Shown here: one piece after another, positions 17,446-25,883 of the stretch
Position numbering within the stretch: the stretch's first letter is position 1
How the letters are laid out: each line of letters starts with the position of its first letter
DNA from: Ascidiaceihabitans sp029251465
GTDB lineage: Bacteria; Pseudomonadota; Alphaproteobacteria; Rhodobacterales; Rhodobacteraceae
Assembly (NCBI RefSeq): GCF_042932805.1
Contig: NZ_CP170633.1
Location: 806,001 to 870,000, forward strand
DNA: 64,000 nucleotides
Direction: 5' to 3'
Notes under the pieces: generated by a model
Database searches by the model: none
The model's input: only the letters and a program-made list of their open reading frames with translations
What the model was told of the DNA's origin: nothing
Made by a program: the position numbers and the translations under genes

Positions 17446-18298
17446 TACAATCCTTGTCACTGGCGGCACTGGCACGACCGGACGCCGTGTATCCGCTCAG
17501 CTTTCGGCGCGCGGTCTTCGCTATCGCGTGGCAACACGCAGCCCCAAAGCTGAAAATGAAATCCGTTTTGATTGGGTCGACGAAACCACGTGGGCGGCGG
17601 CCCTAAAGGGAGCCCCGAGCATTTACCTCGTCGCGCCCAGCGGCATCGCCGAGCCGCTGCCTGTGATGATCCCGTTCATGGAACTGGCGATCCGCAGAGG
17701 TGTGAAACGCTTTGTGCTGCTCAGCGCATCATCATTGGACGCAGGTGGCCCGATGATGGGGATGGTACATGCCTGGCTGCGCGACCACGCACCAGAATGG
17801 GTGGTTCTGCGTCCGACGTGGTTCATGCAAAATTTCTCCGAAGGGCAACTTCTTGCCCCCATCCGCGATGAGGGTGCGCTCTTTACCGCGACGGGTAACG
17901 GGCGGATCGGGTTCATCGATGCGGAGGATATTGCAGCCGTCGCAGTCGAAGCACTGACCCTGCCGGAATGTGTGTCAGGCGACATGATCCTGACCGGACC
18001 TGCGGCACTCAGTTACGATGATGTGGCGCAGACGCTCAGCGATGTGCTGGATCACCCGGTCAAGCATCATCACCTGAGCGTGGCCGAGCTTGCCGCGCGA
18101 CATATGGCCCAATCCGGCCTGCCAGAAGCCTATGCGCAAACACTCGCACAGATGGATGCAGAAATCGCTGCGGGGTCGGAGGACCGCACTACTGATGCGG
18201 TGGCGCGCATGGCAGGACGTCCGGCGCGGACGTTGGCGGACTTCGTGGCGGCCAACGCGGATGTGTGGAGGCAAGGGAAATCAAGGGCGACAGCCTAA
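17438..18298 (+). CDS. NmrA-like NAD(P)-binding protein (second copy)
   Basis: 286 residues with the cofactor motif VTGGTGTTGRR near the start and the ILTGPAALSY segment typical of NmrA/NAD(P)H-binding atypical SDRs. GTG at 17438 is chosen because GGGGAGGG lies just upstream and because it puts the Rossmann strand at the N-terminus. It overlaps the NTF2-like gene by eight bases. A second protein of the same class lies at 13617-14465. Confidence 0.82.
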   Translation: MPDTILVTGGTGTTGRRVSAQLSARGLRYRVATRSPKAENEIRFDWVDETTWAAALKGAPSIYLVAPSGIAEPLPVMIPFMELAIRRGVKRFVLLSASSLDAGGPMMGMVHAWLRDHAPEWVVLRPTWFMQNFSEGQLLAPIRDEGALFTATGNGRIGFIDAEDIAAVAVEALTLPECVSGDMILTGPAALSYDDVAQTLSDVLDHPVKHHHLSVAELAARHMAQSGLPEAYAQTLAQMDAEIAAGSEDRTTDAVARMAGRPARTLADFVAANADVWRQGKSRATA

Positions 18299-18367
18299 TG
18301 CTGACATCGCACGGTTCAACTCTTTGCCGTCGTACAGTCAACGAAGTTATTACACCATCTGATTGAC

Positions 18368-18407
18368 TAATAACGATACTAAACGTATACGTTTCGTATC
18401 GTTATTA
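18368..18407. promoter_or_regulatory. 40-bp near-perfect palindrome, candidate operator for ParD-like regulator
   Basis: Bases 18368-18407 read as their own reverse complement except for one mismatched pair (18380/18395). The core is AAACGTATACGTTT, flanked on each side by TAATAACGATAC and its complement. It ends 16 bases before the ATG of the ParD-like gene, over the expected promoter. Ribbon-helix-helix antitoxins commonly bind such palindromes to repress their own operon. The symmetry is seen; the function is inferred. Confidence 0.65.
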
Positions 18408-18423
18408 ATTCCAGGAGATATCA

Positions 18424-18630
18424 ATGGGCATCGTGAAAATCGACGACGACCTGCATGAAGAAATCCGTCGGGCCAGCACCGTGATGTGCCGATCCATCAA
18501 CGCGCAGGCCGAGTTCTGGATGAAAATTGGTATGTTGGCCGAAGCCAGTCCAACCTCGTCCTTCAACGACATCCTCAAGATGCAATTGGAAGCCGCGCAA
18601 GTGCGTGTCGCAGACGTAGCGGCGGCATGA
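18424..18630 (+). CDS. ParD-like ribbon-helix-helix protein
   Basis: A 68-residue protein beginning MGIVKIDDDLHEEIRR, a ribbon-helix-helix start, followed by CRSINAQAEFWMKIG. It fits the ParD-like antitoxin family. A strong AGGAGA ribosome site precedes the ATG. No ParE or other recognised toxin follows; instead the stop codon is one base from a methionine aminopeptidase gene, so the two form an operon. It probably binds the 40-bp palindrome just upstream. Whether it neutralises anything is unknown. Confidence 0.78.
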   Translation: MGIVKIDDDLHEEIRRASTVMCRSINAQAEFWMKIGMLAEASPTSSFNDILKMQLEAAQVRVADVAAA

Positions 18631-18631
18631 T

Positions 18632-19420
18632 ATGGTAAAGACCCCAGATGAACTGGATCTGATGCGCGTGTCCGGTAGATTGCTGGCGTCTGTCTTTGAG
18701 ATGTTGGACGGGCAAGAGTTCGATGGCATGTCGACATTGCAGGTCAACGATCTGGTCGACCACTTTATCACAGTGGACCTCGATGCCCGTCCGGCGAGCA
18801 AAGGTCAGTATGATTTCAAGTATGTCCTGAACTGCTCGATCAATCACGTTGTTTGCCACGGCGTGCCAGATCCGAATGAGATCATCCGTGACGGCGATAT
18901 CGTAAATTTCGACATCACACTCGAAAAGAACGGCTATATCGCAGATTCAAGCAAGACCTATCTGGTTGGCAAGGCACCGCCTGCCGCAAGACGGCTGGTG
19001 CGGATCGCCCAAGAGGCAATGTGGAAGGGCATCAAGCAGGTGCGGCCCGGAGCGTATTTGGGAGATATCGGCTTCGCAATCGAACGGCACGCCAAGAAAA
19101 ACGGCTGCTCGGTCGTGCGGGAATATTGCGGACATGGCATTGGTCGCGAGATGCACGAGGAACCCAAGGTCCTGAACTTCGGACGACCGGGAACAGGCAT
19201 GAAGCTGCGCGAAGGCATGGTCTTTACAATCGAGCCGATGGTCAACAAGGGCAGTCGCAGGGTCGCAACCGAGAGCGACGGATGGACGGTTGTGACCAAA
19301 GACCGGAAGCTCTCAGCACAGTTCGAGCATACAGTTGCGGTCACGAGAGGTGGCGTCGAGGTTTTGACCCTGCGCAGCGACGAGACGCCAATGTTGGAGA
19401 GAATGCGGCAATCTGGCTAA
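18632..19420 (+). CDS. map: Type I methionine aminopeptidase, island-borne paralogue
   Basis: 262 residues, the usual length for bacterial MetAP. It removes the initiator methionine from proteins. All five metal ligands can be placed: D94, D105, H168, E201 and E232, with the conserved H76 in HGVPD and H175 region (GREMHEEP). It is therefore expected to be active. It is coupled to the ParD-like gene one base upstream, an unusual setting: the housekeeping map gene normally lies elsewhere in the chromosome. It may be a regulated extra copy or the effector part of an antitoxin-like module. Confidence 0.88.
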   Translation: MVKTPDELDLMRVSGRLLASVFEMLDGQEFDGMSTLQVNDLVDHFITVDLDARPASKGQYDFKYVLNCSINHVVCHGVPDPNEIIRDGDIVNFDITLEKNGYIADSSKTYLVGKAPPAARRLVRIAQEAMWKGIKQVRPGAYLGDIGFAIERHAKKNGCSVVREYCGHGIGREMHEEPKVLNFGRPGTGMKLREGMVFTIEPMVNKGSRRVATESDGWTVVTKDRKLSAQFEHTVAVTRGGVEVLTLRSDETPMLERMRQSG

Positions 19421-19470
19421 TATCTGTACGACACCCCTATGCGGCACTTAAATGCGTGTCGTTTTATGAT

Positions 19471-19504
19471 GTGGCATCGCCGAAGGATTTATCGGCAATG
19501 CCAC
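19471..19504. terminator. Hairpin between convergent genes, likely bidirectional terminator
   Basis: GTGGCATCGCCG (19471-19482) pairs with CGGCAATGCCAC (19493-19504) with one mismatch and a ten-base loop. It lies between the map stop (19420) and the stop of the convergent SDR (19515). A weaker hairpin (ACGACAC 19428-19434 with GTGTCGT 19456-19462, then TTT) precedes it and could terminate the rightward transcript. Confidence 0.6.
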
Positions 19505-19514
19505 GGCGGGTGAT

Positions 19515-20435
19515 TTAGCTTGCTGCCTGTCTGACCGGAGACAACAAGTCGTCCAGACCGATCCTTCGGAACATCTCTGCCCTGACCTGATCCGCCACCC
19601 CGCTCACAACCTCGGAACCATCGTGCGACGGATCAACGTGGACCCGAAACGGTCGTTTTCCGAACGGCGCGTTCACAATGTCGACGATACCCCGCGCCAC
19701 GGCCGATGGGTCTGCGTTGGCAGGCTCAAGAGACCGAAGCCCGTCGAGCGCCTTTGAAGGGACGTCAGCATAGGGACCGGTCAGATAAGCATCGGCAACC
19801 GCCTGATCGTCGGGTGACCCGGCATGTGCGAAGTGATTGGTACCGGCAGTGAACGCACCCGGCACCATGATCGACGTTTCGATCCCCCAACGTGCCAGCT
19901 CGGAAGCGTAGGAAACGGCGAGCGAATCCATGCCTGCCTTGGCCGCAAAATAGGGCGACAGGAACGGCGGCGTACCACCACGCGCGCTGCTCGAAGACAC
20001 CCAAACGATAAGCCCTTGGCCTTGCGTACGCATTTTTGGCAGAGCTGCGCGCATTACGCGCTGCGTCGACAGCACATTGACGTTGTAGAGCTGCGCGAGC
20101 TGTTCGGGTGTGAACGCCTCTGCCGGGCCGAATGACATGTGGCCCGCATTGTGGACTATCACGTCAAGACGGCCAGCCTCATCATAGATTTGGTCAATCC
20201 CGGCAGCGACGGACGCGTCGTCCACCACATCAATCTCGACCACGCGCAGATCGACATCTTTCTTGCTGGCATACTCCTTTGCGGCACTTGCCTTATCCGC
20301 ATTGTGGCCGCTGATGCCGCGCATGGACGCATAGACAGTGTGCCCTGCATCGGCGAGCGCGTAGGCCGTCATTTCACCGAAGCCGCTTGATGCGCCGGTG
20401 ACCACGATGATTTGTTTTTCTGTTTCCTTTGTCAT
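19515..20435 (-). CDS. SDR oxidoreductase, long form
   Basis: 306 residues. Classical SDR motifs are present: TGASSGFG (cofactor loop), HNAG (VIVHNAGHM, in place of NNAG), an active-site serine (VWVSSSSARGG) and YFAAK (catalytic Tyr/Lys). The length exceeds the usual 250 by a C-terminal extension. The ATG at 20435 has GGAGAAAT upstream. It lies 38 bases downstream of the FabG-like SDR on the same strand, so they are probably an operon. The substrate is unknown. Confidence 0.83.
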   Translation of the reverse strand: MTKETEKQIIVVTGASSGFGEMTAYALADAGHTVYASMRGISGHNADKASAAKEYASKKDVDLRVVEIDVVDDASVAAGIDQIYDEAGRLDVIVHNAGHMSFGPAEAFTPEQLAQLYNVNVLSTQRVMRAALPKMRTQGQGLIVWVSSSSARGGTPPFLSPYFAAKAGMDSLAVSYASELARWGIETSIMVPGAFTAGTNHFAHAGSPDDQAVADAYLTGPYADVPSKALDGLRSLEPANADPSAVARGIVDIVNAPFGKRPFRVHVDPSHDGSEVVSGVADQVRAEMFRRIGLDDLLSPVRQAAS

Positions 20436-20473
20436 TTGATTTCTCCTTTGTCTCAAGTGGCGGTTTGGCCCGT

Positions 20474-21214
20474 TCAGACCAACCCACCGTTTGCGCGTAA
20501 TGTCTGTCCGTTGACCCAAGCGCCGTCCGGTCCGGCCAGAAACGACACGGCGTTGGCAATGTCGCGGGGTTCTCCGAGCCGTTCGAGCGGCACCATTTTG
20601 GCGAAACGATCGATCAGGTCTTGCGACTTGCCGTCTAGGAATAGATCGGTGGCAGTGGGCCCGGGTGCCACGGCATTGACGGTAATGCTGCGCCCGCGCA
20701 GCTCCTTTGAGAGGATGCCAGTCAGCGTCTCGATGGCTGCCTTGGTCGCGGTGTAGACCCCGTATGTCTCAAGCTTCGTGCCCACGACACTGGTCGAGAA
20801 GTTGACGATGGCCCCACCGCTTTGCAGCCGGTCCGCAGCCTCGCGTAGCGTATTGAATGTGCCTTTGAGATTGACCGCGATATGCGCGTCTAACAGGGCG
20901 TCGTCACTGTCGGCAATCTTCGCCAATTTCATGATGCCCGCATTGTTCACGAGCACATCGACACCGCCGAATGCGGTCTCGGCAGCATCGAACATCCGTC
21001 GCACAGCCTCAGCATCGGATACGTCTGCTTTGGCAGTAATGGCCTTGCCACCTGCGGCCTCGATCTTGTCGACGACGGCCGCCGCCGCTTTTTCGCTGCC
21101 GGAATAGTTTACGATGACGTTGAAGTCATCCGATGCCAAACGTTCGGCAATGGCCGCACCAATTCCGCGCGACGCGCCGGTGACAATTGCAGTTCTGGAT
21201 TTTGTATCTGTCAT
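20474..21214 (-). CDS. FabG-like SDR (3-oxoacyl reductase family)
   Basis: 246 residues, normal classical SDR length. TGASRGIG lies near residues 13-20, NNAG in VLVNNAGIM, serine in NFSTSVV, and catalytic YTATK (YxxxK). It ends in a standard NGQTLRANGG tail. The NYSGSEKAA stretch suggests NADP preference. It is divergent from the LysR gene at 21338, with a 123-base shared region, so LysR probably regulates it together with the SDR downstream. Not the housekeeping fabG, because there are no fatty-acid genes nearby. Confidence 0.85.
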   Translation of the reverse strand: MTDTKSRTAIVTGASRGIGAAIAERLASDDFNVIVNYSGSEKAAAAVVDKIEAAGGKAITAKADVSDAEAVRRMFDAAETAFGGVDVLVNNAGIMKLAKIADSDDALLDAHIAVNLKGTFNTLREAADRLQSGGAIVNFSTSVVGTKLETYGVYTATKAAIETLTGILSKELRGRSITVNAVAPGPTATDLFLDGKSQDLIDRFAKMVPLERLGEPRDIANAVSFLAGPDGAWVNGQTLRANGGLV

Positions 21215-21337
21215 GGTATTTCCTTTCTATTTGCCAGCCCCGTGCGGGACGTGGGCGACAGATACGTCGTTGCTGGAGCGGGATAATGGGGTATATTTTG
21301 ACATCTCTATTCGCCCCGCACGAACAATGAGGATGCC

Positions 21338-22234
21338 ATGGACCGGTTTGACGCAATGCAATTGTTTGTGCGGATCGTCGAACGCCGCAGCTTTACTGAC
21401 GCCGCGCACGATACCGGGACACCGCGATCCACGGTCACGGAAGTTATCCAGCAGATGGAGCAAAGGCTTGGTGTGCAATTGCTCCACCGTACGACGCGTG
21501 TCGTGCGCCCGACTCTGGACGGGCAAGCCTACTATCAGCGATGCCTCTCGATACTTAACGACGTTGAAGAGGCCGACAGTGCCTTTGCCGGCGCGCCACC
21601 GAAAGGCCACCTTCGGATTGAGGTTCAGGGCACGCTAGCCAGACACTTTCTGATGCCGGGACTGCCGGACTTCTTGGCGACGTACCCCGAGATCGAGATT
21701 TCCATCAGCGAAAGGGATCGCTGGGTCGATCTTGTTGAGGAAGGTGTCGATTGTGTTTTGCGGTGGGGCAAGCTGCCCGACAGTGACCTCATCGTGCGGC
21801 TCTTGGGCATGGCAAAACGGATCACCTGTGCTTCGCCTGACTACCTAGAGAAATTCGGTGAACCGACTTCGCTTAGCGATCTGGAGACCCACAAAATGGT
21901 CGGCATGCGTTCGCTGACCACGGGCATCGTCAGACCCCTGCATTTTGACGTGAATGACCAAATAAAGAACGTATCACCGTCGACGCGCGTGTCAGTCACC
22001 GGCCCTGAGAGCTATCGTTTATCCACCTTGCTTGGTTTTGGACTGGCACAAATGCCGCTCTTTCACATCGACGACGACCTCAAGCACGGACGCCTCCGTC
22101 AGGTTCTGGAAAATTATATCGTCCCATCTATGCCGGTCTCGCTGCTGTATCCTCGAAGTCGTCAACTTTCAGCGCGTGTGCGCGTGTTTATCGACTGGGC
22201 GGTGCGCTCGTTTCAGAATAACAGGTTTATATAA
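21338..22234 (+). CDS. LysR-family regulator
   Basis: 298 residues with an N-terminal winged helix (MQLFVRIVERRSFTDAAHDTGTPRSTVTEVIQ...; about residues 6-65) and a C-terminal LysR substrate-binding domain. It belongs to the CrgA/DsdC-like group that begins DRFDAMQLFVRI. Divergent from the two SDR genes on its left, the classical arrangement for LysR control. A GAGGATG sequence precedes the ATG. Confidence 0.87.
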   Translation: MDRFDAMQLFVRIVERRSFTDAAHDTGTPRSTVTEVIQQMEQRLGVQLLHRTTRVVRPTLDGQAYYQRCLSILNDVEEADSAFAGAPPKGHLRIEVQGTLARHFLMPGLPDFLATYPEIEISISERDRWVDLVEEGVDCVLRWGKLPDSDLIVRLLGMAKRITCASPDYLEKFGEPTSLSDLETHKMVGMRSLTTGIVRPLHFDVNDQIKNVSPSTRVSVTGPESYRLSTLLGFGLAQMPLFHIDDDLKHGRLRQVLENYIVPSMPVSLLYPRSRQLSARVRVFIDWAVRSFQNNRFI

Positions 22235-22488
22235 ACATATCTGATTTGGTGAAATCCAGAGCACTACAGAGCAAGCGGCGTCGACGAAGCGGCCATTCGT
22301 TTATTGCGCAGCATCGGTCAAAATGGACTCACTCCTGCCGTTAGCCACTTTGATCAGGTTTGTTGAGTGATCTGAAAAGCTCAAGATCAACTATGGCGGA
22401 CAAAACCGACACTCTGCCTTTGTGTCTAAAAGTAGGCCTTTCTTCAGACGCATGAACCAAAAGGGACGGTGCGACCGTTTGCACAAAT

Positions 22489-22893
22489 TTACTGCGAACG
22501 CGTCGTGAGTACATCCTGAAGTATCGCCTGAAATCGGGGGCATTCGAGGTGAGAGGGCGCATTGCAATCTGCGACATGATCCAGCAGGTCGGCAGTTGCT
22601 TGCAATTCTTGCGCCTGTTTGCGCAAGTTTATCGCCTGGCTTCGCAAATCGTCTCGACTGAGAGTCAAATCATCTCTCTTCGGGCTAAAGAGGGATGCGA
22701 TGTCATCCAGCGAATAGCCTGCGCGTTGCCCCAACCCGATCAAGGCAAGCCTCGTCAACACGCCATCATCATATTGCCTGCGCAATCCGTGCCGACCGTC
22801 TGAAACGATAAGACCGCGTTTTTCATAGTAGCGCAGGGTTGATGGACGATATCCGCTGCGTCGCGCGACCTCTGCAATATCTATGCGGAACAT
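22489..22893 (-). CDS. MerR-family regulator
   Basis: 134 residues. The N-terminal MerR helix-turn-helix is IAEVARRSGYRPSTLRYYEKRGLI, followed by a long dimerisation coiled coil (LSRDDLRSQAINLRKQAQELQ). C-terminal cysteines (VADCNAP and LECPRF) could bind metal or sense oxidants, though the pattern does not match a named metal sensor. Divergent from the DUF2938 gene across 63 bases holding a MerR-type site. The region 22235-22488 to its left holds no supportable gene. Confidence 0.82.
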   Translation of the reverse strand: MFRIDIAEVARRSGYRPSTLRYYEKRGLIVSDGRHGLRRQYDDGVLTRLALIGLGQRAGYSLDDIASLFSPKRDDLTLSRDDLRSQAINLRKQAQELQATADLLDHVADCNAPSHLECPRFQAILQDVLTTRSQ

Positions 22894-22894
22894 A

Positions 22895-22928
22895 TTGACT
22901 TAAACCTTGCTTCAAGTTGCAAAACTAT
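22895..22928 (+). promoter_or_regulatory. Candidate MerR-controlled promoter
   Basis: TTGACT at 22895-22900 is followed by an imperfect dyad AACCTTGCTTCAAGTT and then an AT-rich stretch with AACTAT. MerR activators bind a dyad inside an over-long spacer between -35 and -10. Its place between the divergent MerR and DUF2938 genes fits control of the membrane protein. The -10 box is not clear. Confidence 0.45.
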
Positions 22929-22956
22929 TGCGGGGTTCATCAGAAAAGGAAAGCCC

Positions 22957-23448
22957 ATGAATTTCGTAGAATATCTGTCTTGGGGTGCCGCTGTCGGTTT
23001 CGGCGCAACCATTTTCACTGACCTCGTCGGACTTTTGCGCCAAGGGTGGGCCGCAACAGACGGGTTTTATCGCTTGGTTGGACGTTGGATCGGATCGTTT
23101 CCAAGCGTCGGCCTCTTCCACAACGACATACGTGCGACCGCACCCGTCGCCGCAGAAGCCATACTTGGTTGGGGTGGGCATATCATATTGGGTTTGCTCT
23201 TCGGGATCGGCTTTGTCTTACTGTTCGGGATATCGGCGGTTGGCGAACCCAAAGCATGGCAAGGACTAAGCTTTGGTCTCGCAACTGTCCTAGTCCCTTG
23301 GCTGATCTTTCAGCCGCTTTTTGGGTGGGGGATTGCCGTTTCAAAAGCGCCTGAGCCATGGGAAATGCGCCTGAGAGGCATTGTCACACATGCGGTTTTT
23401 GGATTGGGATTGTGGTTGAGCGCGTTGCTGCTTGGCAATGCGCTCTAA
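22957..23448 (+). CDS. DUF2938 family membrane protein
   Basis: 163 residues with about four hydrophobic helices, starting MNFVEYLSWGAAVGFGATIFTD. The pattern GRWIGSFPSVGLFHNDI and the histidine in AILGWGGHIILG match the DUF2938 family, whose function is not known. A good GGAAAG ribosome site precedes the ATG. It is divergent from MerR and probably activated by it. Confidence 0.75.
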   Translation: MNFVEYLSWGAAVGFGATIFTDLVGLLRQGWAATDGFYRLVGRWIGSFPSVGLFHNDIRATAPVAAEAILGWGGHIILGLLFGIGFVLLFGISAVGEPKAWQGLSFGLATVLVPWLIFQPLFGWGIAVSKAPEPWEMRLRGIVTHAVFGLGLWLSALLLGNAL

Positions 23449-23512
23449 CCGTCGCGGCCATTCAGACACCTCGCAGGTAAAGCGTATCTTCGGGGCCCGT
23501 TCTGCGTGTTAG

Positions 23513-23920
23513 TCAGGCAGCCACTTGGACAACCATTTCTATCTCGATCTGCAGGTCAGGGCCTGCCAACGCGGCAACGCCGATGCCTGTGAGGCTTGGC
23601 TGTGCACCATCGAGAAAGCGCATGATCTCGGTCATTGCGATCTCTTGCGTCTCGGAGTTTAGGTCGGTCGCATAAATGCGCATCTGCACGATGTCATCGG
23701 TCGTGGCCTGAAGCGCCTCAAGGGCCGCTCGCAAGTTCTCAACAACAATGGCAGTTTGTTCGGCCAGCGATGCGGGCGCAGGCGCTCCGTCAGGTCGCCA
23801 AGCTACCTGACCCGACACAAAAGCCAAAGGCGCAGGGTGTGTGATGGATATTTGAGAATAACCAACCTTTCCAGCATTTGGCAGGGCGGGTGGGTTCATT
23901 CGATCGATTGCAGCGGACAT
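23513..23920 (-). CDS. RidA family protein (YjgF/YER057c/UK114)
   Basis: 135 residues with the RidA fold pattern: YSQISITHPAPLAFVSGQVAW at the start and the MRIYATDL element in the middle. The catalytic arginine of true enamine deaminases is expected in the C-terminal part, but the aligned segment here (LTGIGVAALAGPDLQIEIEMV) lacks the usual RxxV arginine, so it may not be an imine deaminase. AGGAGAAAAGC precedes the ATG. It is next to a broken LysR gene that points the other way. Confidence 0.8.
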   Translation of the reverse strand: MSAAIDRMNPPALPNAGKVGYSQISITHPAPLAFVSGQVAWRPDGAPAPASLAEQTAIVVENLRAALEALQATTDDIVQMRIYATDLNSETQEIAMTEIMRFLDGAQPSLTGIGVAALAGPDLQIEIEMVVQVAA

Positions 23921-24018
23921 GCTTTTCTCCTTTCATGGGCTGTCATGGCGAAAGACTTAGACGCTAGACTTGGCGAATAGGGTTCGCTGCAGTCACGATT
24001 TTTGCGCTACAAAGGGCC

Positions 24019-24516
24019 ATGATGGGATCGAAGGTGAACGACATCTTACTGTTTCTCGCGGTCGTCGAGACCGGGAGCTTTGTGGCTGCTGGCAAGATGT
24101 TCGGACTGTCGCGCTCGACAGCCGGGAAGGCCATCGCACGGCTGGAGGACGGCTATGGCGCTCGGCTGTTAAACAGAAGTACGCGCGCCCTCGACTTAAC
24201 CGTAGAGGGAAAACGCCTTTACGAGCATGGACAGGCCATTCGTACAGCGATCAAGGCGGCGGATGACAGCATCGCAAGCGACCGAGGCATTCCACGCGGC
24301 GTGCTCCGAGTAACTGCACCGGATGCCCTGGGACGGCGGCTGTTGTTGCCGACCGTGCGTCGTTATCTGGAAAGATGGCCAGAGACCCAGATCGAAATGT
24401 CGCTGTCGGACCGCGTCGACAATATCATTGAAAAGGGCTTCGACCTGGCGATACGGATCGGTGTGAGCACGCCCGATCAAGGGTTCATGCGCGCACGCTG
24501 CTGCGGGCGCGCATGA
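24019..24516 (+). pseudogene. LysR-family regulator, C-terminal half missing
   Basis: 165 residues covering the whole winged helix (ILLFLAVVETGSFVAAGKMFGLSRSTAGKAI) and the first third of the LysR effector domain, then the frame ends after ARCCGRA. Normal LysR proteins have about 300 residues. The break lies within a 12-bp perfect inverted repeat (24483-24494 and 24507-24518), and nothing downstream resembles the lost half. A DNA-binding fragment could still be made, so some repressor function is possible. Confidence 0.8.
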
Positions 24517-24518
24517 AC
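24483..24518. repeat. 12-bp inverted repeat at the LysR breakpoint
   Basis: GTTCATGCGCGC (24483-24494) and GCGCGCATGAAC (24507-24518) are perfect reverse complements with a 12-base loop. The stop codon of the truncated LysR gene lies in the second arm. It may be a deletion scar or a new terminator. Confidence 0.6.
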
Positions 24519-24631
24519 TGTTAAGATGCGGGACAAAGCACCATTTCGCTGCGATTGCGCGTAGGTCCGCTAAGCGAGCTTTTTCTAAGATGAGTATTTG
24601 TTAACTGAACAAGCGACGCTAGCCGCGATTT

Positions 24632-25027
24632 TCACTCCAGCCACAGCCCCATATCTTTCAACATCGCATCCATGAATTCTTTGTCCGGCGTGACCATGAA
24701 AGCAGCGAGAAGGTTTCGCGCAGCTGTGAGTTCTTCAATCCTGATGTCCACTTCTGCCACCTTTTCAGAAATGATCTGGGCACGCTCCTCGCGCGAGACC
24801 GTATCGGAAAACAGCCGATCCAATGACTCAGTGAGTTCCTTTAATTTGAAACCCAGTCGCTTGGCGAGAGAGATGAGAGAAAGTCGTTCCAGCGTTGTGT
24901 CGTCATAAATGCGGTAGGTTCGGCTTCCAGCAGCCACAGGGCTAGAATGAATAAGACCGAGCGCCTCGTAATGACGCAAGCCATCCTTTGAGAGGCCGGA
25001 TCGCTTTGCCAGTTCGCCAATCATCAT
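24632..25027 (-). CDS. MerR-family regulator
   Basis: 131 residues with an N-terminal MerR motif (IGELAKRSGLSKDGLRHYEALGLI) and a central dimerisation helix (REERAQIISEKVAEVDIRIEEL). It has no cysteine-rich metal site and no B12-binding domain, so it is a small-ligand or simple-type MerR. Divergent from the CHRD gene at 25111, with a palindromic site between them, and so probably regulates the CHRD gene and perhaps the carotenoid-like gene after it. Confidence 0.83.
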   Translation of the reverse strand: MMIGELAKRSGLSKDGLRHYEALGLIHSSPVAAGSRTYRIYDDTTLERLSLISLAKRLGFKLKELTESLDRLFSDTVSREERAQIISEKVAEVDIRIEELTAARNLLAAFMVTPDKEFMDAMLKDMGLWLE

Positions 25028-25048
25028 AGCGCAACCTCATATTAGTGC

Positions 25049-25079
25049 TTGACTGTAGGGTATACCCAATAGGCTAAAG
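25049..25079 (+). promoter_or_regulatory. Candidate MerR-type operator with GGGTATACCC palindrome
   Basis: A TTGACT hexamer at 25049-25054 precedes the perfect palindrome GGGTATACCC (25058-25067). TAGGCT (25070-25075) or CTAAAG (19-base spacing, 25074-25079) could serve as -10. The layout, between divergent MerR and CHRD genes, is that of a MerR-activated promoter. Confidence 0.5.
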
Positions 25080-25110
25080 CTTATCCGAACACAACGAATC
25101 GGAGAGCAAT

Positions 25111-25767
25111 ATGCACGTTTTTCTTTTACCTTTTCTTCTTGCAGCAGGTGTCGCCACCGCCCAAGAGGTGCCGCCGGTGAGCGGGAGCACGCTTGATCCA
25201 AGTGCGGGTGCGAAAATAGGACCGATATTTGAAACTTGGATGTCGCCGCACCAAGAGGGCGGTGAAGAACAGGACACACCGCGTTTGGTTCCCGACGCCT
25301 TCAAATCCACCACACCCTCTGTTGACCGCGATGAGCGGCCATCACGTGGCCACGCGACCCTCGCTTTCTCGCAGGACCTCAGCACCGCCTACGCCCATAT
25401 CGCGATCGAAGGCGTCAATCCCGAAGACATCGTGATGTTCCACATACATTGTGGTCGCCCGGGGCAGCTGGGACCCATCATCGTTGATTTTGGCCTGAAA
25501 AATGATCTGACCGAAGTGTTTGCCGACGGCAAAGCGTCGTTGCAAATCACCAATGAAGACATTGTTGCGGCCTCGGAACATGGCCACGGCCTTGTCGCGG
25601 CCTTTACCGCTGGATGTCCTATCACAGTGGCGGTCCCCACCGACAAAGTCGTGACTGTCGCGGGCCTCGCGCACATCGCCCATGAACGGGAGTTATACTA
25701 CAATCTTCATACGTCTGGCCAAACATACTTCGGAGATATTCGAGGTCAATTGTATCCGGCTGAATGA
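25111..25767 (+). CDS. Exported CHRD-domain protein
   Basis: 218 residues. The short signal peptide is MHVFLLPFLLAAGVATAQ, with likely cleavage after ATAQ. The rest matches the CHRD domain (residues about 85-215; chordin-like beta fold) with ATLAFSQDLSTAYAHIAIEG, FHIHCGRPGQLGPIIV and a C-terminal YYNLHTSGQTYFGDIRGQLYP. The last segment, GDIRGQL, is the CHRD signature. In bacteria these are secreted or periplasmic proteins without assigned function. It is divergent from MerR and 116 bases upstream of the carotenoid-like gene on the same strand. Confidence 0.85.
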   Translation: MHVFLLPFLLAAGVATAQEVPPVSGSTLDPSAGAKIGPIFETWMSPHQEGGEEQDTPRLVPDAFKSTTPSVDRDERPSRGHATLAFSQDLSTAYAHIAIEGVNPEDIVMFHIHCGRPGQLGPIIVDFGLKNDLTEVFADGKASLQITNEDIVAASEHGHGLVAAFTAGCPITVAVPTDKVVTVAGLAHIAHERELYYNLHTSGQTYFGDIRGQLYPAE

Positions 25768-25883
25768 CCTGAATGTTGAAAATGAACGTCGCTGTTTTCA
25801 ACCAGTCCACACCCCAATGAGATCGATAGATCCGGCATGTCCCGCCGCACCAAAATTCACCCGACACAGGAAAGGATAACCCA

